64,000 bases of DNA from Hemileia vastatrix (lineage: Eukaryota > Basidiomycota > Pucciniomycetes > Pucciniales > Zaghouaniaceae). The first letter of the stretch is position 1, and every line of letters begins with the position of its first letter. A program made the position numbers and the translations under genes. The DNA lies in contig JASXTE010000016.1 of the NCBI GenBank assembly GCA_030280995.1, positions 20,524,501 through 20,588,500 of the forward strand, in the 5' to 3' direction. A model generated the notes under the pieces. That model was not told where the DNA came from. It worked only from the letters and a program-made list of their open reading frames with translations, and searched no databases. Below are positions 21,887 through 33,198 of this stretch, one piece after another.

Positions 21887-21958
21887 TTCAGAGGCATGTT
21901 TGGGAAGAAGGTTAAAAATGGTGGTTTTATGAGGAAAGAATGTGGAAATTCTTAATTT

Positions 21959-21967
21959 GAGGGAGGA
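21959..21967 (+). other. Polypurine tract
   Basis: GAGGGAGGA sits directly before the 3' LTR start TGTGGTC, the expected plus-strand primer site. It fixes the LTR boundary. Confidence 0.8.
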
Positions 21968-23064
21968 TGTGGTCTTCCAACATTGGCAGGGGCCTTTGTT
22001 GTGTGATTTGGCACTGTTTGTGCATGTCTTAATTGACATCTGTTAAGGAATTGGGTATTTTTCTGGTTTTATTCCGTGGATATTGGGTCTGCGGGTATGT
22101 GGGTACTATCATTGGATAGCCTTGGTTTTTCTCTATGTTTTACGTCCAGAAGACATTTTTCATATTCTAAGTTTTAAGGGGTCATTTCCTCATTTTTCTT
22201 TTATAAAAGATAGCTGTTTAATTTTGCTTTTTGTGTTTTACAGGCTAACCTTAAGTCTTAGGGTTAAGTGCTTAGTACCGTTGGATAGGGATAATTTTTC
22301 TCTATATTTCATGTCACAATGTTGTTATAGTGAAATTCCGTGTTTTAAAGGTTTTAGTAGTTTTAGCTAATTTTTCTAAGTAGATTAGTTGTTTTTTATT
22401 GGTTTTCTGGATTCAGGGAGGCTGGCCCGCTTCAGGCAGAACCTCCGATGTTGGGCAGCCTGCCCACCTCTGTTTTAGAAGGATGGGGAGTGCTTCTGGA
22501 GGGTTTTTATTCAATTTGGCTGGTACAGGCCCCAAATTTGTGGTTGTGCATGGGCTCTTAGATAGTGGTCTGTGTGTAAATAGTGAAAAAGACAGTTTGG
22601 GGCAACCTTAATTATCATACAACCATCCAGAGGTGATATCATTGTTCCTCACTCAGTTTTCACTGTTTTCTGGCCACAATTTGGCTGTATTTGTTGCAAG
22701 TGAGTTCTTCATTTAACTTAACTTTGGCAACTTTTTTTCTCTGTCATATTCTTGCAAGCTATAGCAAGTATTATTGATGTTTCTGGTGTGGATTTGCAGC
22801 CTACATAAAGTATCTTTTCTGTCTCTGTTGTGGAAATTGGTCTACATTTCAGTTCTTTGGTCTGTTAGTCTTTCTGGTGACTACTTTCTTGGCTCATCAA
22901 GCAGTCAAGTGTGTTGAAAAGGGGATTTAGCAAACAGGAACCAACTTACTTTAGCAAGTAAATCTCACTCTATTATTTTTCTAAAGGGACAGGGGATTTT
23001 TTCTCTGGTTTTTCTCCAACTCCCTTGTTCAAGGCCTATAGCTAGTACTATAGGATTGTCTACA
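21968..23064 (+). repeat. 3' LTR
   Basis: Direct repeat of 10062-11155, ending TTGTCTACA. After the last base the sequence turns into the minus-strand rust gene rather than a primer site. Confidence 0.93.
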
Positions 23065-23330
23065 CTGTTTCCTTTGGATTTTTACATAGATGCGAACACG
23101 ACACTGTTGGAGCTTTCCTTCAATTCGGTAAGTCCTTTGCATTTCAGCATCTAAGCGTTCAAAAAATATATTGGCAGATTTGGAACGGAATGGCAAGCCT
23201 TTGACAAGATATACATTTTTTTTGCATAACACTCATCATCACTATGAGCTTGTGTGCAATAGATGATGTCCATGTAATGTTTGGGAAACTTTTGGATGAC
23301 TGTAAACTGGAATCATGCATCACGTAACTG
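23065..23330 (-). pseudogene. Rust-family gene of unknown function, upstream part
   Basis: Minus-strand coding sequence includes KGLPFRSKSANIFFERLDAE and RVRIYVKIQRKQ, ending exactly at the 3' LTR border in phase with the frame that resumes at 10061. A short stretch upstream (YCTQAHSDDECY, about 23240-23275) is in another frame, so there may be a frameshift or an intron. It is one gene with the segment at 9618-10061. Confidence 0.55.
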
Positions 23331-23653
23331 GATTATAAAATAAAAGTTAAGTATTTTTTATTCTATCAGTTAATGAAAACTATTTACTCTTTGACGAGCT
23401 CTTTGCATCACCTTCCTTTCTTGATCTTGATTAAATTTTCCTTCACATTTTTTCTCACTCGCATAAACTTGTGTCATTGTATAATAGACATAGTGGTCAT
23501 CGGACTGTCGGAAAAGGCCAAGGTTGTTTATATAACCTTAGTTCACATTCATGAACTTGTAAGCTCCTCCAAGTACTGCTTCACGAAATTTTTGTACAGC
23601 ACTAATTTGACATGCTTCGTTGTATAGGGAGTCAGGTTGCTCATTGAAGTCTG
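23331..23653. other. No gene supported
   Basis: Mixed-composition DNA with short open frames only; nothing recognisable. Confidence 0.5.
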
Positions 23654-23911
23654 GTGCCCAGCGACGTATACCAAGTTTGGCTAGAGATGTGCAAATATAG
23701 AGTAGAAAAAACTTGGATGTATGAACAACTCCTCACCAGGTCAAAAGTTAGAAGACTTGCAGTCAAGTGGTTTTTCAGGTATCTTAAAGTAACATCAGAA
23801 GTAACCTTTGAAGGACTTTTTGTGCTTAAATTACTTACATGCCTGAAAAAAGCTGTTAGTGTCACTGAACTGAAGAAAATAGAGAGATTATGTCTCACTG
23901 CTTATTGTTGA
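23654..23911 (+). pseudogene. Fragment of an unknown element gene
   Basis: An open frame of 85 residues contains TRSKVRRLAVKWFF (about 23737-23778). The same peptide, with S for A, is encoded in opposite orientation at 31037-31084, inside the other arm of the 25-kb unit. DNA identity extends over about 47 bp. After this block the two diverge. Probably a piece of a transposon-encoded protein; family not recognised. Confidence 0.4.
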
Positions 23912-25615
23912 AGCTTTACTCTGATTTTATCTTGAGTGATTTTTAAAAATTGTGCCTCGTTTCTAAATTAGATTAATTTTTCAGGAAAGACATTGATCAT
24001 ACTAAATACCTTTACAGCTTTTATTCCAGGCCCATGAAATAACTTTTCTTAATTTTCTTTCTGAAGGTTGTCATCACAGATTTTCCCAGGACAAAAATCA
24101 ATGAAAGCATGTTGAAAGTTCTCATACCCTGGTTTTTTTAAGAAACTATTGGTTGAATTTAATCATTTAAAATTTTCCTAGATGAACTAATGTTATATTC
24201 ATAATTTTATCATATTTTAAAATTGAATTCTTGCAGAAAATTTGAAATTTTTCAAATGAATTGGTCACTTTTTAATTGTAGATAATTTATAGTCTCAATC
24301 TAAAGATAGAATTATACTTTCAAGTTTCTAAAAACAAAGTTAAAAAAAGAATGCACTAGTTCTTATTACACTAAAACCTGTAATTTATAAAATTGAATAA
24401 TAGCAGAGCTAAAGCTCATCAAAGGAAATGAAAGGTATAAGATAAGGAGAGACTTGTGTATAGAGAACAGATGAATTGGGAATAAGTCATGTGACTAGAA
24501 AAAAATGGTGGTAGGAGTTCAAGTTTGTCCCTCTACAATATCTTGGTGAGTAGTGAATCTTGATTTAGATTTCCTACTTAAAGCTCTTGTAAATTAATCT
24601 TTATTCTTCAGTAATTAATAGATATCAATTCTTTTTACTTACACTGTAGAGAAAACATCAGTCATTTTTGTGGAATGAAACATGTTTTTATTACTAAACA
24701 AATACTAACTGGTAGATACGACATCATTTGTAATCCTGGAATGAACCAAGGAAAATACAGATGTTAAGTTGCCAGGCTAATCTACAATTAAACCAAGCAC
24801 ATAATCTATTTAATACAAGAACTAACCAAACTTGGAACGGGTACTCTTTGGTTCCCATTTTCACGTGTAGCAACATAATTAAAATGTGTCCCAAATCTTG
24901 TCTGAAGAACATGGGCAATTCATGTTGTATGTTTAACTATAATATCAAGTTCTTTACTATGAGCCACCCCTCATGTGTTTTGGCCCAGTCACCTGTTAAA
25001 TTTGGTATACTATACATCTATCACTTTTAGCCTCTCATATCTCCGCCAATATTTGTTGTAATACTCCAAAGTGCAACACACAGAAATCCTCACCTATCCT
25101 TTTGCCCATCTAAAATTGTCTCACATTCATTTTTACAATTCATAAACACCTAGGTCAGTTCATAGACTATGACTGCTCATCTCAGCAAGACAACTAAGGT
25201 ACCTCCTTACAGATTTAAATGAAGCTTTTATTTGTTCTCCATATACTATTCTTTTTACAGGTTGATTGTCTCCAATAGGGATATCTTCATCTCTACACCT
25301 TGGAAAATTGTGCAGAAAAACAATCCCCAAAGATATGGAACTCAAATTTTTTACCGAGTGCATCTTACATCTCCAGATGCCAAATGATAAACAGGAAAAT
25401 TGGTCAATCTTTTATATTTTTGGTTATTTCAAAATGGGTTTCTGGTAATTGCGGTGTAAAAGTTTTCAAAGATGATGCTTGTAAAATGAAGGGGAAAATT
25501 TCTATTTCCAATGAGTAAGATATGTGTAAAAATAGCACAATAACTTGTAATATCAGGTCTTTTTTAGTTCAATGTAGTGACATCCTATCAACTTGAAAGT
25601 GGTAGTTCAAGTGTT
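23912..25615. other. Mostly noncoding; one weak minus-strand ORF
   Basis: No clear gene. A 67-residue minus-strand frame (25363-25160) with a protein-like segment (RDEDIPIGDNQPV, then KRIVYGEQIKASFKS) may be an exon remnant, but I cannot name a family. Confidence 0.35.
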
Positions 25616-26016
25616 CCAAGTTAATTGTAAGGGGAATTGAATTTTGCTACATGCATACATGAGGCAACATGTTGCCTCATGTATGCATGTAAGTAATACC
25701 ATTAATTGCTCACTATAAAATACAAGAAGAGGAAATGTAAAACTAGAGAAAAATTAAAAAATGTAATTGCATACATGAGGCAACATGTCGCCTCATGTAT
25801 GCAAAAGCAAGAGTGCTGGGACATTTCATTTCTGATCCCTCTCCCTCAATCTTTACTATTGCATACATCATTTTCTCATTTTTCTCTAGTTTTCCGTTTC
25901 CTCTTCTTGTATTTTATAGTGAGCAATTAATGGTATTACTTACATTCATACATGAGGCAACATGTCGCCTCATGTATGCATTTAGCAAAATTTAATTCCC
26001 CTTACAATTAAATTGG
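25616..26016. mobile_element. Foldback/MITE-like element with nested palindromes
   Basis: The ends are inverted: CCAAGTTAATTGTAAGGGGA at left, and at right the complement of CCAATTTAATTGTAAGGGGA. Inner arms of about 60 bp (25695-25755 and 25875-25942) are also inverted copies. Three palindromes are embedded: 25648-25691 (44 bp, perfect), 25769-25802 (34 bp, one mismatched pair) and about 25947-25978. No open frame encodes a transposase, so it would be non-autonomous. No clear target duplication is seen. Confidence 0.8.
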
Positions 26017-29000
26017 CAAAAAGCATAAGATGAGGACAAATTTTGCATCATCTATATGCAAAGACTCAATTTTCTTTTGAAAGGTGGAAATGTTCTTCCC
26101 CATTAAAAGATGACATGGTGCATATTCTTGTATGTACTATTGTGTTCCAAAAAAACATTTGAATGCTACCTTTTCTCTGAATATCTGAGTTAGCATGTAT
26201 TGGAAAAAATGCAGCATCATGCTGCCTCATTTTGTTCTGTAAAAAAAAAGAAGTCAAAATATATTTCAAAGCATTAGGAAATATTAATCCTTTGATTGAC
26301 CAATTATATCAAGATACATAAAAAAATTTTGTTATTAAGTACAAGTAATGAGCTGAACTGGGTGACATATTTTCCAGTGCAGCTGCTAAATTTATGTTAC
26401 TAGATGTGCACTGCATCATGAGAAATTTTTCCACATGTAATTCTGTTGCAGATGCAAAGTATCTACTCCTGCTCCCTACATTTTTTTTAATCACTTCAAT
26501 TATCAGATTCCATCTTTTTTCCTCATCATTGAAATTGATAGATCCTATTATTAAATTGTGATCATTCAGCAGTTGAGTTTATGTGGGTACATATTCATAT
26601 CATAAGGAATCATGTTGTCTCATTTTCTCTTTTGAATAGGCATTACATTTCTTGTTTTCATAATAGGGTGAGCAACAAAATTTGTCAATGATATTTCAAT
26701 TAGTAGAGTAATTTGGGTGAGTGTAAAATTTTTCAAACATGAGGCTTTATGTTTCCTTATGTTGTGATACACTATCAGAATAATTTGGTTTCCAATAAAA
26801 TTAGGATCATTGGGTGTAACTTTTATTCAGATAAAATGAATGTTATTTCCCATTTTATGGAGCTTTCTTCATTTACATTTAATAAGTTTTGTCTTTTTTG
26901 TGAGATGTGGTAAATTCAAGTTATACTTTTGTGGAAAATTTCAAGTGATTTATTTAAGAACATCATTTTATGCAAAACTTCAGAGTATATGATAAAAATA
27001 TGCTAAGTAAGAGTGAAAAATTTGAATTAACTAAGTGGCACTTGAAAATTATTGTGTAAGGCCCAGTGTCTGTCTGCAGGGGGGCTGGGTGGGGCGCCCC
27101 AGGGAACAAGTCTACATCTCTTCTAGTTGATGAATTGGTGTTTAAATATGTAAATTTGAATATTTATTTGTATTGTGTTAATTTTACTGTAACAAAAAGA
27201 CATTGAATTTAATTGTGGTTTTAATTTTTAAAATGCACTTGAGAAAAATATAGGGGAAAAGTTAAATTTAATATTGTGTATTATAAACACATTAATTTAT
27301 TAGATATACATGAGCTAGTAAATTTACCAACAATTTTTTGACTCTAAGCTGTTGAACCTGTGCTATGGAATTTCAAAAACCATCAATTAAAATTAAAAGG
27401 CATGTTAAATACCATATTTTTTATATACTTTGGTTGGGATCCATTTTTATTTTAACTTAACTTTGTGCAGGATTTTAAAATATGTATTAAAAGTAAGGGC
27501 ATAATTCAGGCCCTCAGTGCCCTTTCTATTTGTGACCATACAGGTTTTCAGTAGCATGGAACTATAATTGGATGTATTTCTTTTCCCATAAGCAGATTTC
27601 TTTAGTCAGAAAGCTGGTCTCTTTTCTTGTAACAGCAGAAGATTAATTTTTTTCTAGTGTTATAATTTTTCTCAAACTACGATTTTATTTTCTTAAAAGA
27701 GTTTTATTCATATTGTTGACAGGTGGATTTCCAATTATACATGAATCAAAAATTCATTAATTTTTCAAATTTTCAGTTGTTAACGTGGATATCTTGTAGT
27801 TTTAATATATGGACAAAATTTAATTTCGGAAATATATATTGCTGAAATAATTTCTGGTGGTTTATATTAACTTACAGAGTTTTACACAGTTTTACTCATC
27901 ATGGTAAATCCAGTCATTATTTAAATAATGTGACTTACATGGCCAAGAAATATTTCTTGTCTTGTATAAATACTGATTTCCTCCTGCATTATCTTCTTCC
28001 CTCTCAAACTTTATTTCTTTTTAATATTGCATAATCTTATACTACTTCTCTCATCCAAATCGGCTTACTTCAATCTCACATATATGACTTCAGCAGATTC
28101 CCAGGTTTGGTAGAGAAACCTTTTTCACTTTATCCCTCTCATAAAAAACATAATATCAGGGATAGGGAAAATTCACCTAATATTAACTTTGATAAACATT
28201 TCCACACTAATTTCAAAATCCTCTATGACCTACATGGCCCACCAGAATACAAATTTCTAGTTGCTCCTGTTGGGGGTTGGCTTATGGTACATTATTCACC
28301 CTTATATATGGTTTGAAGCTAAATTATTACCCCAAGAGGATACCAACTGTCAACTGCTAATTAATATTTTGATTTTCTATCTTTCTTGTTTTCTAGACAC
28401 TATCTCTCAGTCACTTGAATAACTCTTCAACATAATTATTCTTCTTCCTGACTATAACACATCAATTCATATGGGCTGTCCTGTACAATATATATTCAAT
28501 CAAAAAAATCATTTATCTTCTATCTCCCCTTATTCCTTATTTACTATCAGACCTTACCATCCTATAAAAAAATTTATTAAGAGGATTTAGCACAAAAGAA
28601 GGCTAAAGAAAGGTCATTTAGCAACTGTGAATCCTACAAAATTAAGTAACTACAACAAAGTGGGTGGTAAAACTGGAAAAGGACTCTATTCTACCCATGA
28701 CTGTCAGATGAAGCAAGGGAGGGAACAGTGGAGAAGAGAGAGAAATGGAAGGGATAAAGAGAATAGAGAGAAAAATATTTGGATTTAAACAAAAAATAAA
28801 CATACATGAAAGCAGGTCAATAAGAAACAGTGCACCTTACAAAAAAAAGTAACTGCAACAAAGCATGTGATAAAACTATAAGGTACCCAATTATGAGCTG
28901 CTGTGGCTAGAATTATAACAGTAAGAAGAAAATAAAACAGAAAATAAAAGGAAATAACTTGGAGAAAAGAATTTATTCTCCGCAAAAAGTGCAAGGACTT

Positions 29001-29500
29001 TCAGATGTGGCCAAGGGGGAAGAAGTGGAAAGGTGGGATAAATTGAAGGGTTAAATAAAATAGATAGAAAAAGATTTGGATTGTGAAAATTGGAACAACA
29101 GGAAGGTTGTTGATTATATGACAAATTATACTATCCAAAATAATAGAAAACAACATGAGATCAGAAAAAACTACTAATATCAAATACAGAGAAATAGAAA
29201 GGTTCACACTCAAATGCAGAATTCACACAAAAGGGATTTTTTTTTCAAAAATAAAATCTTTCCCCTGAAACTCTTCTTCTCATGATTCAAGTAAAAGTAG
29301 AGAAAAGAAAGTTTAGTTTGTAAAGTGGTACCACCACTGAGAAAAAAAATCAAGCCAAAACTATCTTATGAAGAAATTTGCTGGGATAAGGTAGAGGAAG
29401 CTGTAAAAACGGTTGGGCCATCAAGAGTGCTAATCTTTTGGGTGTTAGACCCAGCTCAGAAAAAGAAAAATCTAGTTCTGATGTAGATAGTTCAATTAAG
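26017..29500. other. A+T-rich DNA; no supported gene
   Basis: Open frames here are short and of biased composition. A G+C-rich island at 27058-27112 (with GGGGGGCTGGGTGGGGCGCC) stands out and may be the edge of a small repeat. A plus-strand frame at 28107-28316 has some protein-like composition but no recognisable motif. Confidence 0.5.
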
Positions 29501-29579
29501 CTAAGCTGACTCATAATTAGATAGAATTTTACCTAATAAATATCTTCTTTAAAGTCCATATTACAGGAAATATCTGCCC

Positions 29580-30900
29580 ATTTTAGACCTAAAATGAAAT
29601 TGGGATCAGCTGTGAAACCAAATGATTTAGATTCTGTTTTTATTCTAAGGCCTAGTGAATCAATGATTGTTCAAAATTTTATTTGCCATACACTTATTAC
29701 CTCATGGTTAAACTGTGTTCAAAACCATGTAGGGGACACTTCAACAAATCTCATGGAAGCAGAATGACTTGTTTTAAAAAAATTTATTATGTGGTTCTTT
29801 GTTCCCAGTTTGGAATATAGAAAATTCTGAATGTTGAGAGAAGAAGTTGATAAAGTGTCTTTCCCTTTTGGTATTGATAATCAACCTTTTAACTTCCCTT
29901 GAAATAAATAAAGAACAAATTGTATCTCTTCAAGATCATCTGAAAGAGTATATGAAATGTCTTAAAGAATTTTGGCCACATATTGACATCAAGCCTAATT
30001 TCCACTTAGCCCAACATTTTCCTGAAGCCCTGTGACGATTTGGGCCAGCACCATCATCAGCAGCTTGGGCTCATGAGCGTAAAAATGGAATGTTGGGATC
30101 TATCTCACACAATAATAAAAAACGTATGTGCTCCTATATTCTTTTTGTTCCTCATAATTATTTACTTTAATATTTTTTATTTTAGATGAAATGGACAAAA
30201 CCTGTATGAAAATGTTTATCTTACCTGGGAAGCTTCAATCTCTTCTTGAGAGGAATGACAATTGATTTAAAAACAAAATGAAAGATGTTTTTGATATAGA
30301 AAAAAAAAGACTTCAAAATCATCTGTTAAACTACTTCATGAAGAATATGTTTTATGGCTGGATTATTTAAACAAGATTGATGGTGAAAAGTGTTCTTCAA
30401 ATATTTTTTAAAAAGATAAATTGACTGGTGCTTTAGAATTTCTTCCATCTAAAATTACTGATCTCCAATACTTTAACCTTGGTGGTAAATACTTCTCACT
30501 ATACTCAAAATATAAGGGAATGGGAATATTGAGATCAAATTATCAAAAGGCAACAAGGTTGGAGTGGTGTTAAGAATGTGAGAGTCAAAGAAGTTTGCAG
30601 ATCAAATATCTATTATAATTGGATTGTATGATGCTATTGAAAAAAAATAGAAAATTCTTTCTCAAAAGCAGGATTTGAAATGTTTTGGTGCTACAATAGA
30701 TGGTCTAAAAATGTTAATATTACTCATAAAGATATTATTGGACATGCTTCAAGAGCTCTCAATCTAAGTGGCTTTGGTGGTGTTTTATCTGATACTGTCT
30801 GTATTATGTCATTAAGTAGTAAATCTGGTGCCTATTAATCACCTTCATAATATCCATTATGAATTGAATATATGCCTTTTAGACACCAAAGTATGATCTA
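29580..30900 (+). pseudogene. Tnp2-type transposase, C-terminal fragment
   Basis: A frame at 29847-30035 holds KEFWPHIDIKPNFHLAQHFP. After a stop (TGA at 30033) it continues as RFGPAPSSAAWAHERKNGML (about 30036-30095), the pattern KPNxHxxxHxP...GP...WxxER seen in the C-terminal region of fungal Tnp2 transposases. The other copy at 42.0 kb has the equivalent KPNLHITQHYP and GPPSGTAPWFEER. A probable intron starts near 30123 (GTATGT). Decayed fragments extend to about 30.9 kb. This overlaps in family position with the end of the 7.9-9.6-kb transposase, so it derives from another copy or a duplicated end rather than being its missing C-terminus. Confidence 0.65.
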
Positions 30901-31023
30901 TTGCCTGTTAGAAATTATGCAAAAAGCACTATATAAAGAATTCAAATTGGTCCTAATGATTCAGCTATGAGCTATGTGTCATGATGAAAAATTTTCCCGC
31001 CAAAGTTCCAACACAGGTTTGAC

Positions 31024-31773
31024 TCAGGTTAGACCACAGGTACTAAAAAACCACTTGACTGAAAGTCGTCTAACTTTTGACCTGGTGCCTGCACCAATAT
31101 TATTACGGCCACTTTTCAAGTTTTTTAGTGCTTTGACTTCTTCCAAGGCAATTATCTCTGCAGCATTCATATATTTCATTGTATTTTCAATTTGATTGAC
31201 TGAAGAGAATTGTTGCACAAACTCTCTTCACTCATTTTCATCTGGGGCTGGTGGTACAGGACGGGTTTCTAAAATGTTCCACAAAAGGCAAATATGAAAA
31301 TAAAAGGTATCCTTGTGGTTATGAAGTACAGTTAGTTAGTCAGTAGGTGAGACAGAACTTTTATAATAATTACTTACTCTTGTCTTTTCAAACCCTTCAG
31401 GTATGTCTTCTTTAACCATTTTTAGCGGATGCTTCTTTGAAGCAGAGGCTGGAGATTTGGATTTATTTGACTCCTTGACACAATCTTTTGAGGATTTAGA
31501 TTTCTTTTTTGATTTTTCCTGGGGAGTAACAACTGGTGTGGAGGTAGAGGTTGAATCGCTCTTTCTACTCTTTCCACTCCCTTGATTTGCCGATTTCAAT
31601 TCAGTATTTTCTTTTCTCTACGATATGCCTTTCACTGACGTACCTTTTGTAACCTCTAGATTGCGAACCTTTTCTAAAAGCTATTCAATAATTTGATCCA
31701 GTTCAGCCAAACTATTTTGAAGTAACTGTAATTGCAGATGAAGACGATGTTCCAAGTTGTTATAGCCTGACAT
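31024..31773 (-). pseudogene. Unknown coiled-coil/lysine-serine-rich gene inside the 25-kb unit
   Basis: A possible start at 31773 (MSGYNNLEHRLHLQLQLLQ) opens a leucine-rich, coiled-coil-like stretch. It is followed, across two in-frame stops, by a basic serine/lysine/threonine-rich region (31599-31336). A GTAAGT at about 31382 is a likely donor. The next exon (about 31275-31050) contains ENTMKYMNAAEIIALEEVKA and TRSKVRRLSVKWFF. The latter is shared with 23.7 kb. It sits about 260 bp from the right inverted end and reads inward, so it may be a second element gene (a TnpA-like accessory), but no family is recognised. Confidence 0.4.
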
Positions 31774-32030
31774 CTAGTCTAAAATAATTGTTTTGTAGAT
31801 TATTTTAGTATTATTTATCCTTAGAAGATGATGTTTTTTGAAGAATCATAGGCAAAAATAAATTAATTTACTGCTGGTGTCTTAGATTTCCACAGATGAT
31901 ATAGTTGGTCAGTCCAATGTGATTGTGCAAGTGACTTGTTTGATATGTAACAATATAAATGCCAAGTAACCAATTTGATGTTCATATATATATATATAAG
32001 AATTCATATAATAGATATATATACATTAAA

Positions 32031-32287
32031 GTATATATAATGCATTGCAAAATAAATTATGACTTAAATTAGATTCTTTGTTACATATGATTCAAAAGTT
32101 ATGTACGGTGGTTTTTCCCTGGTTACAGAGTAGAATGTGCAACAAGGTAATAGCAGGAAGATATTAAGTGTTGCAGCATAGGATAAAAGTTAAAAAAAAA
32201 TCACATAGTTACCGTGAGACACCCAGCTAACGCTGCAGGCCAATTTTGAAAAGGACCTCCCGCAGGGTCAGCTGTTTGCACCTAGTG
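32031..32287 (-). repeat. Right long terminal inverted repeat of the CACTA-like unit
   Basis: Reverse complement of 7075-7357 apart from a block of about 25 bp present only at left. Read inward it begins CACTAGGTGC, a full CACTA tip. Confidence 0.85.
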
Positions 32288-32290
32288 TGA

Positions 32291-32403
32291 TTAGTTCTTT
32301 GAGAAATTTTTTGAAAAGAGATGACTTAATAGAGGAACAAATAGAATCAGAAAAGCATTATTTATCTAATGTTAAGAAAAATACAAAAAATTTAGATATT
32401 TAA
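32291..32403 (+). pseudogene. Displaced 3' end of the Tet-like oxygenase gene
   Basis: Directly outside the right end and its TGA, an open frame of 36 complete codons (SSLRNFLKRDDLIEEQ...) ends in TAA at 32401. It is in phase with codon 7074 of the oxygenase when the 25-kb unit and one TGA copy are taken out. The sequence alone does not prove this is the original C-terminus, but phase, polarity and target duplication agree. Confidence 0.6.
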
Positions 32404-33198
32404 ATATTAAAAATTTATATCATATATACACAACTTAATGCAAAATTAAACATGATAAATACTGGGAGTAGCTGTAACATTTTCAGTTATGATTATTATA
32501 GTATTATCTTATTTTTTATTTGTGAATAGAATAATTTTTTTCATAATACTATAAGAAAATTTGATTAAATTTTGAGGAAATATATAAGTTGTGAAATATT
32601 TAAAAGTCATTTTTATTAAAATGGTAGCAAAGTTTCTAAAATAAAAAAACTATAAGAAAGAATTTGAAATATATTAGCCATAAAAATGTGCTTTTAATGC
32701 TGTTGAATTAGCTGTATAGTATTTTAGGTCAAAGAGGCTTATTAATAATAATGTTAATAATAAAGAGTTGATGAAAGAATTTCAAATCAATAATAGATTA
32801 AATTTTATTTTTTTAAAAATACACTCATTTAATTATTTAAGTTTTTCTACTTCTGATTTAAAATGTTATAATCAATGAAAAAATTTGTAAAAATTAATAG
32901 ATTATTCAATATTAAAGGTAAAGTAACAAAACTAGAGCAGTTATCATATTTTTACATAAAAAATAAAATGTTTAAGAATTTAATACAAGTATTTGAAATC
33001 ATATAAGTAGATTTTAAATTCTTTGTTATTGCTGGACTTACAATAATTTTTTTTAATAATTAATTTAAAAAATCATGTCAAAGGTTTCTTAATAAATTTC
33101 AAAGATGGTCATATGTTTGACGTATTTGAAGGAAAGTAACTTGAATTATACAAGATAAATCATATACACAGAACTTTATCTATTTACATGTTGGAATA
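32404..33198. other. A+T-rich DNA; nothing recognised
   Basis: No open frame with protein-like features and no obvious repeat. Confidence 0.6.

Larger units (their letters stand above)
10062..23064 (+). mobile_element. Complete but decayed 13.0-kb Ty3 (gypsy) retrotransposon
   Basis: Two direct LTRs of about 1.1 kb flank a primer-binding site, a gag-protease frame, reverse transcriptase, RNase H and integrase in Ty3 order, and a polypurine tract directly before the 3' LTR. The LTRs have diverged visibly, so the insertion is old. Stops and frame breaks affect gag, pol and integrase. About 4.1 kb between the end of pol and the 3' LTR carries repeated hairpins and an antisense gene. The flanks (GCCAA at left, CTGTT at right) are not a target duplication, yet the interrupted minus-strand gene continues in frame across them. 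Confidence 0.93.
7075..32287. mobile_element. 25.2-kb CACTA-like composite DNA transposon
   Basis: The two ends are inverted copies of about 260-280 bp. The right end read inward begins CACTAGGTGCAAACAGCTG; the left begins AACTATGTGCAAACAGCTG. Directly outside are TGA at 7072-7074 and TGA at 32288-32290, a 3-bp target duplication of the size usual for CACTA elements. Removing the unit and one TGA joins the oxygenase frame at 7074 to an open frame at 32291-32403. Inside are Tnp2 transposase remnants, other genes and a 13-kb nested Ty3 element; without the latter the unit is about 12.2 kb. The alternative is two separate elements of the same family whose TSD and frame agree by chance. Confidence 0.7.

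Noticed and set aside
28785..29213. Three overlapping minus-strand frames rich in F, L, S and Y
   Set aside because: They arise from A/G-rich plus-strand DNA. There is no motif, and apparent membrane segments are compositional.
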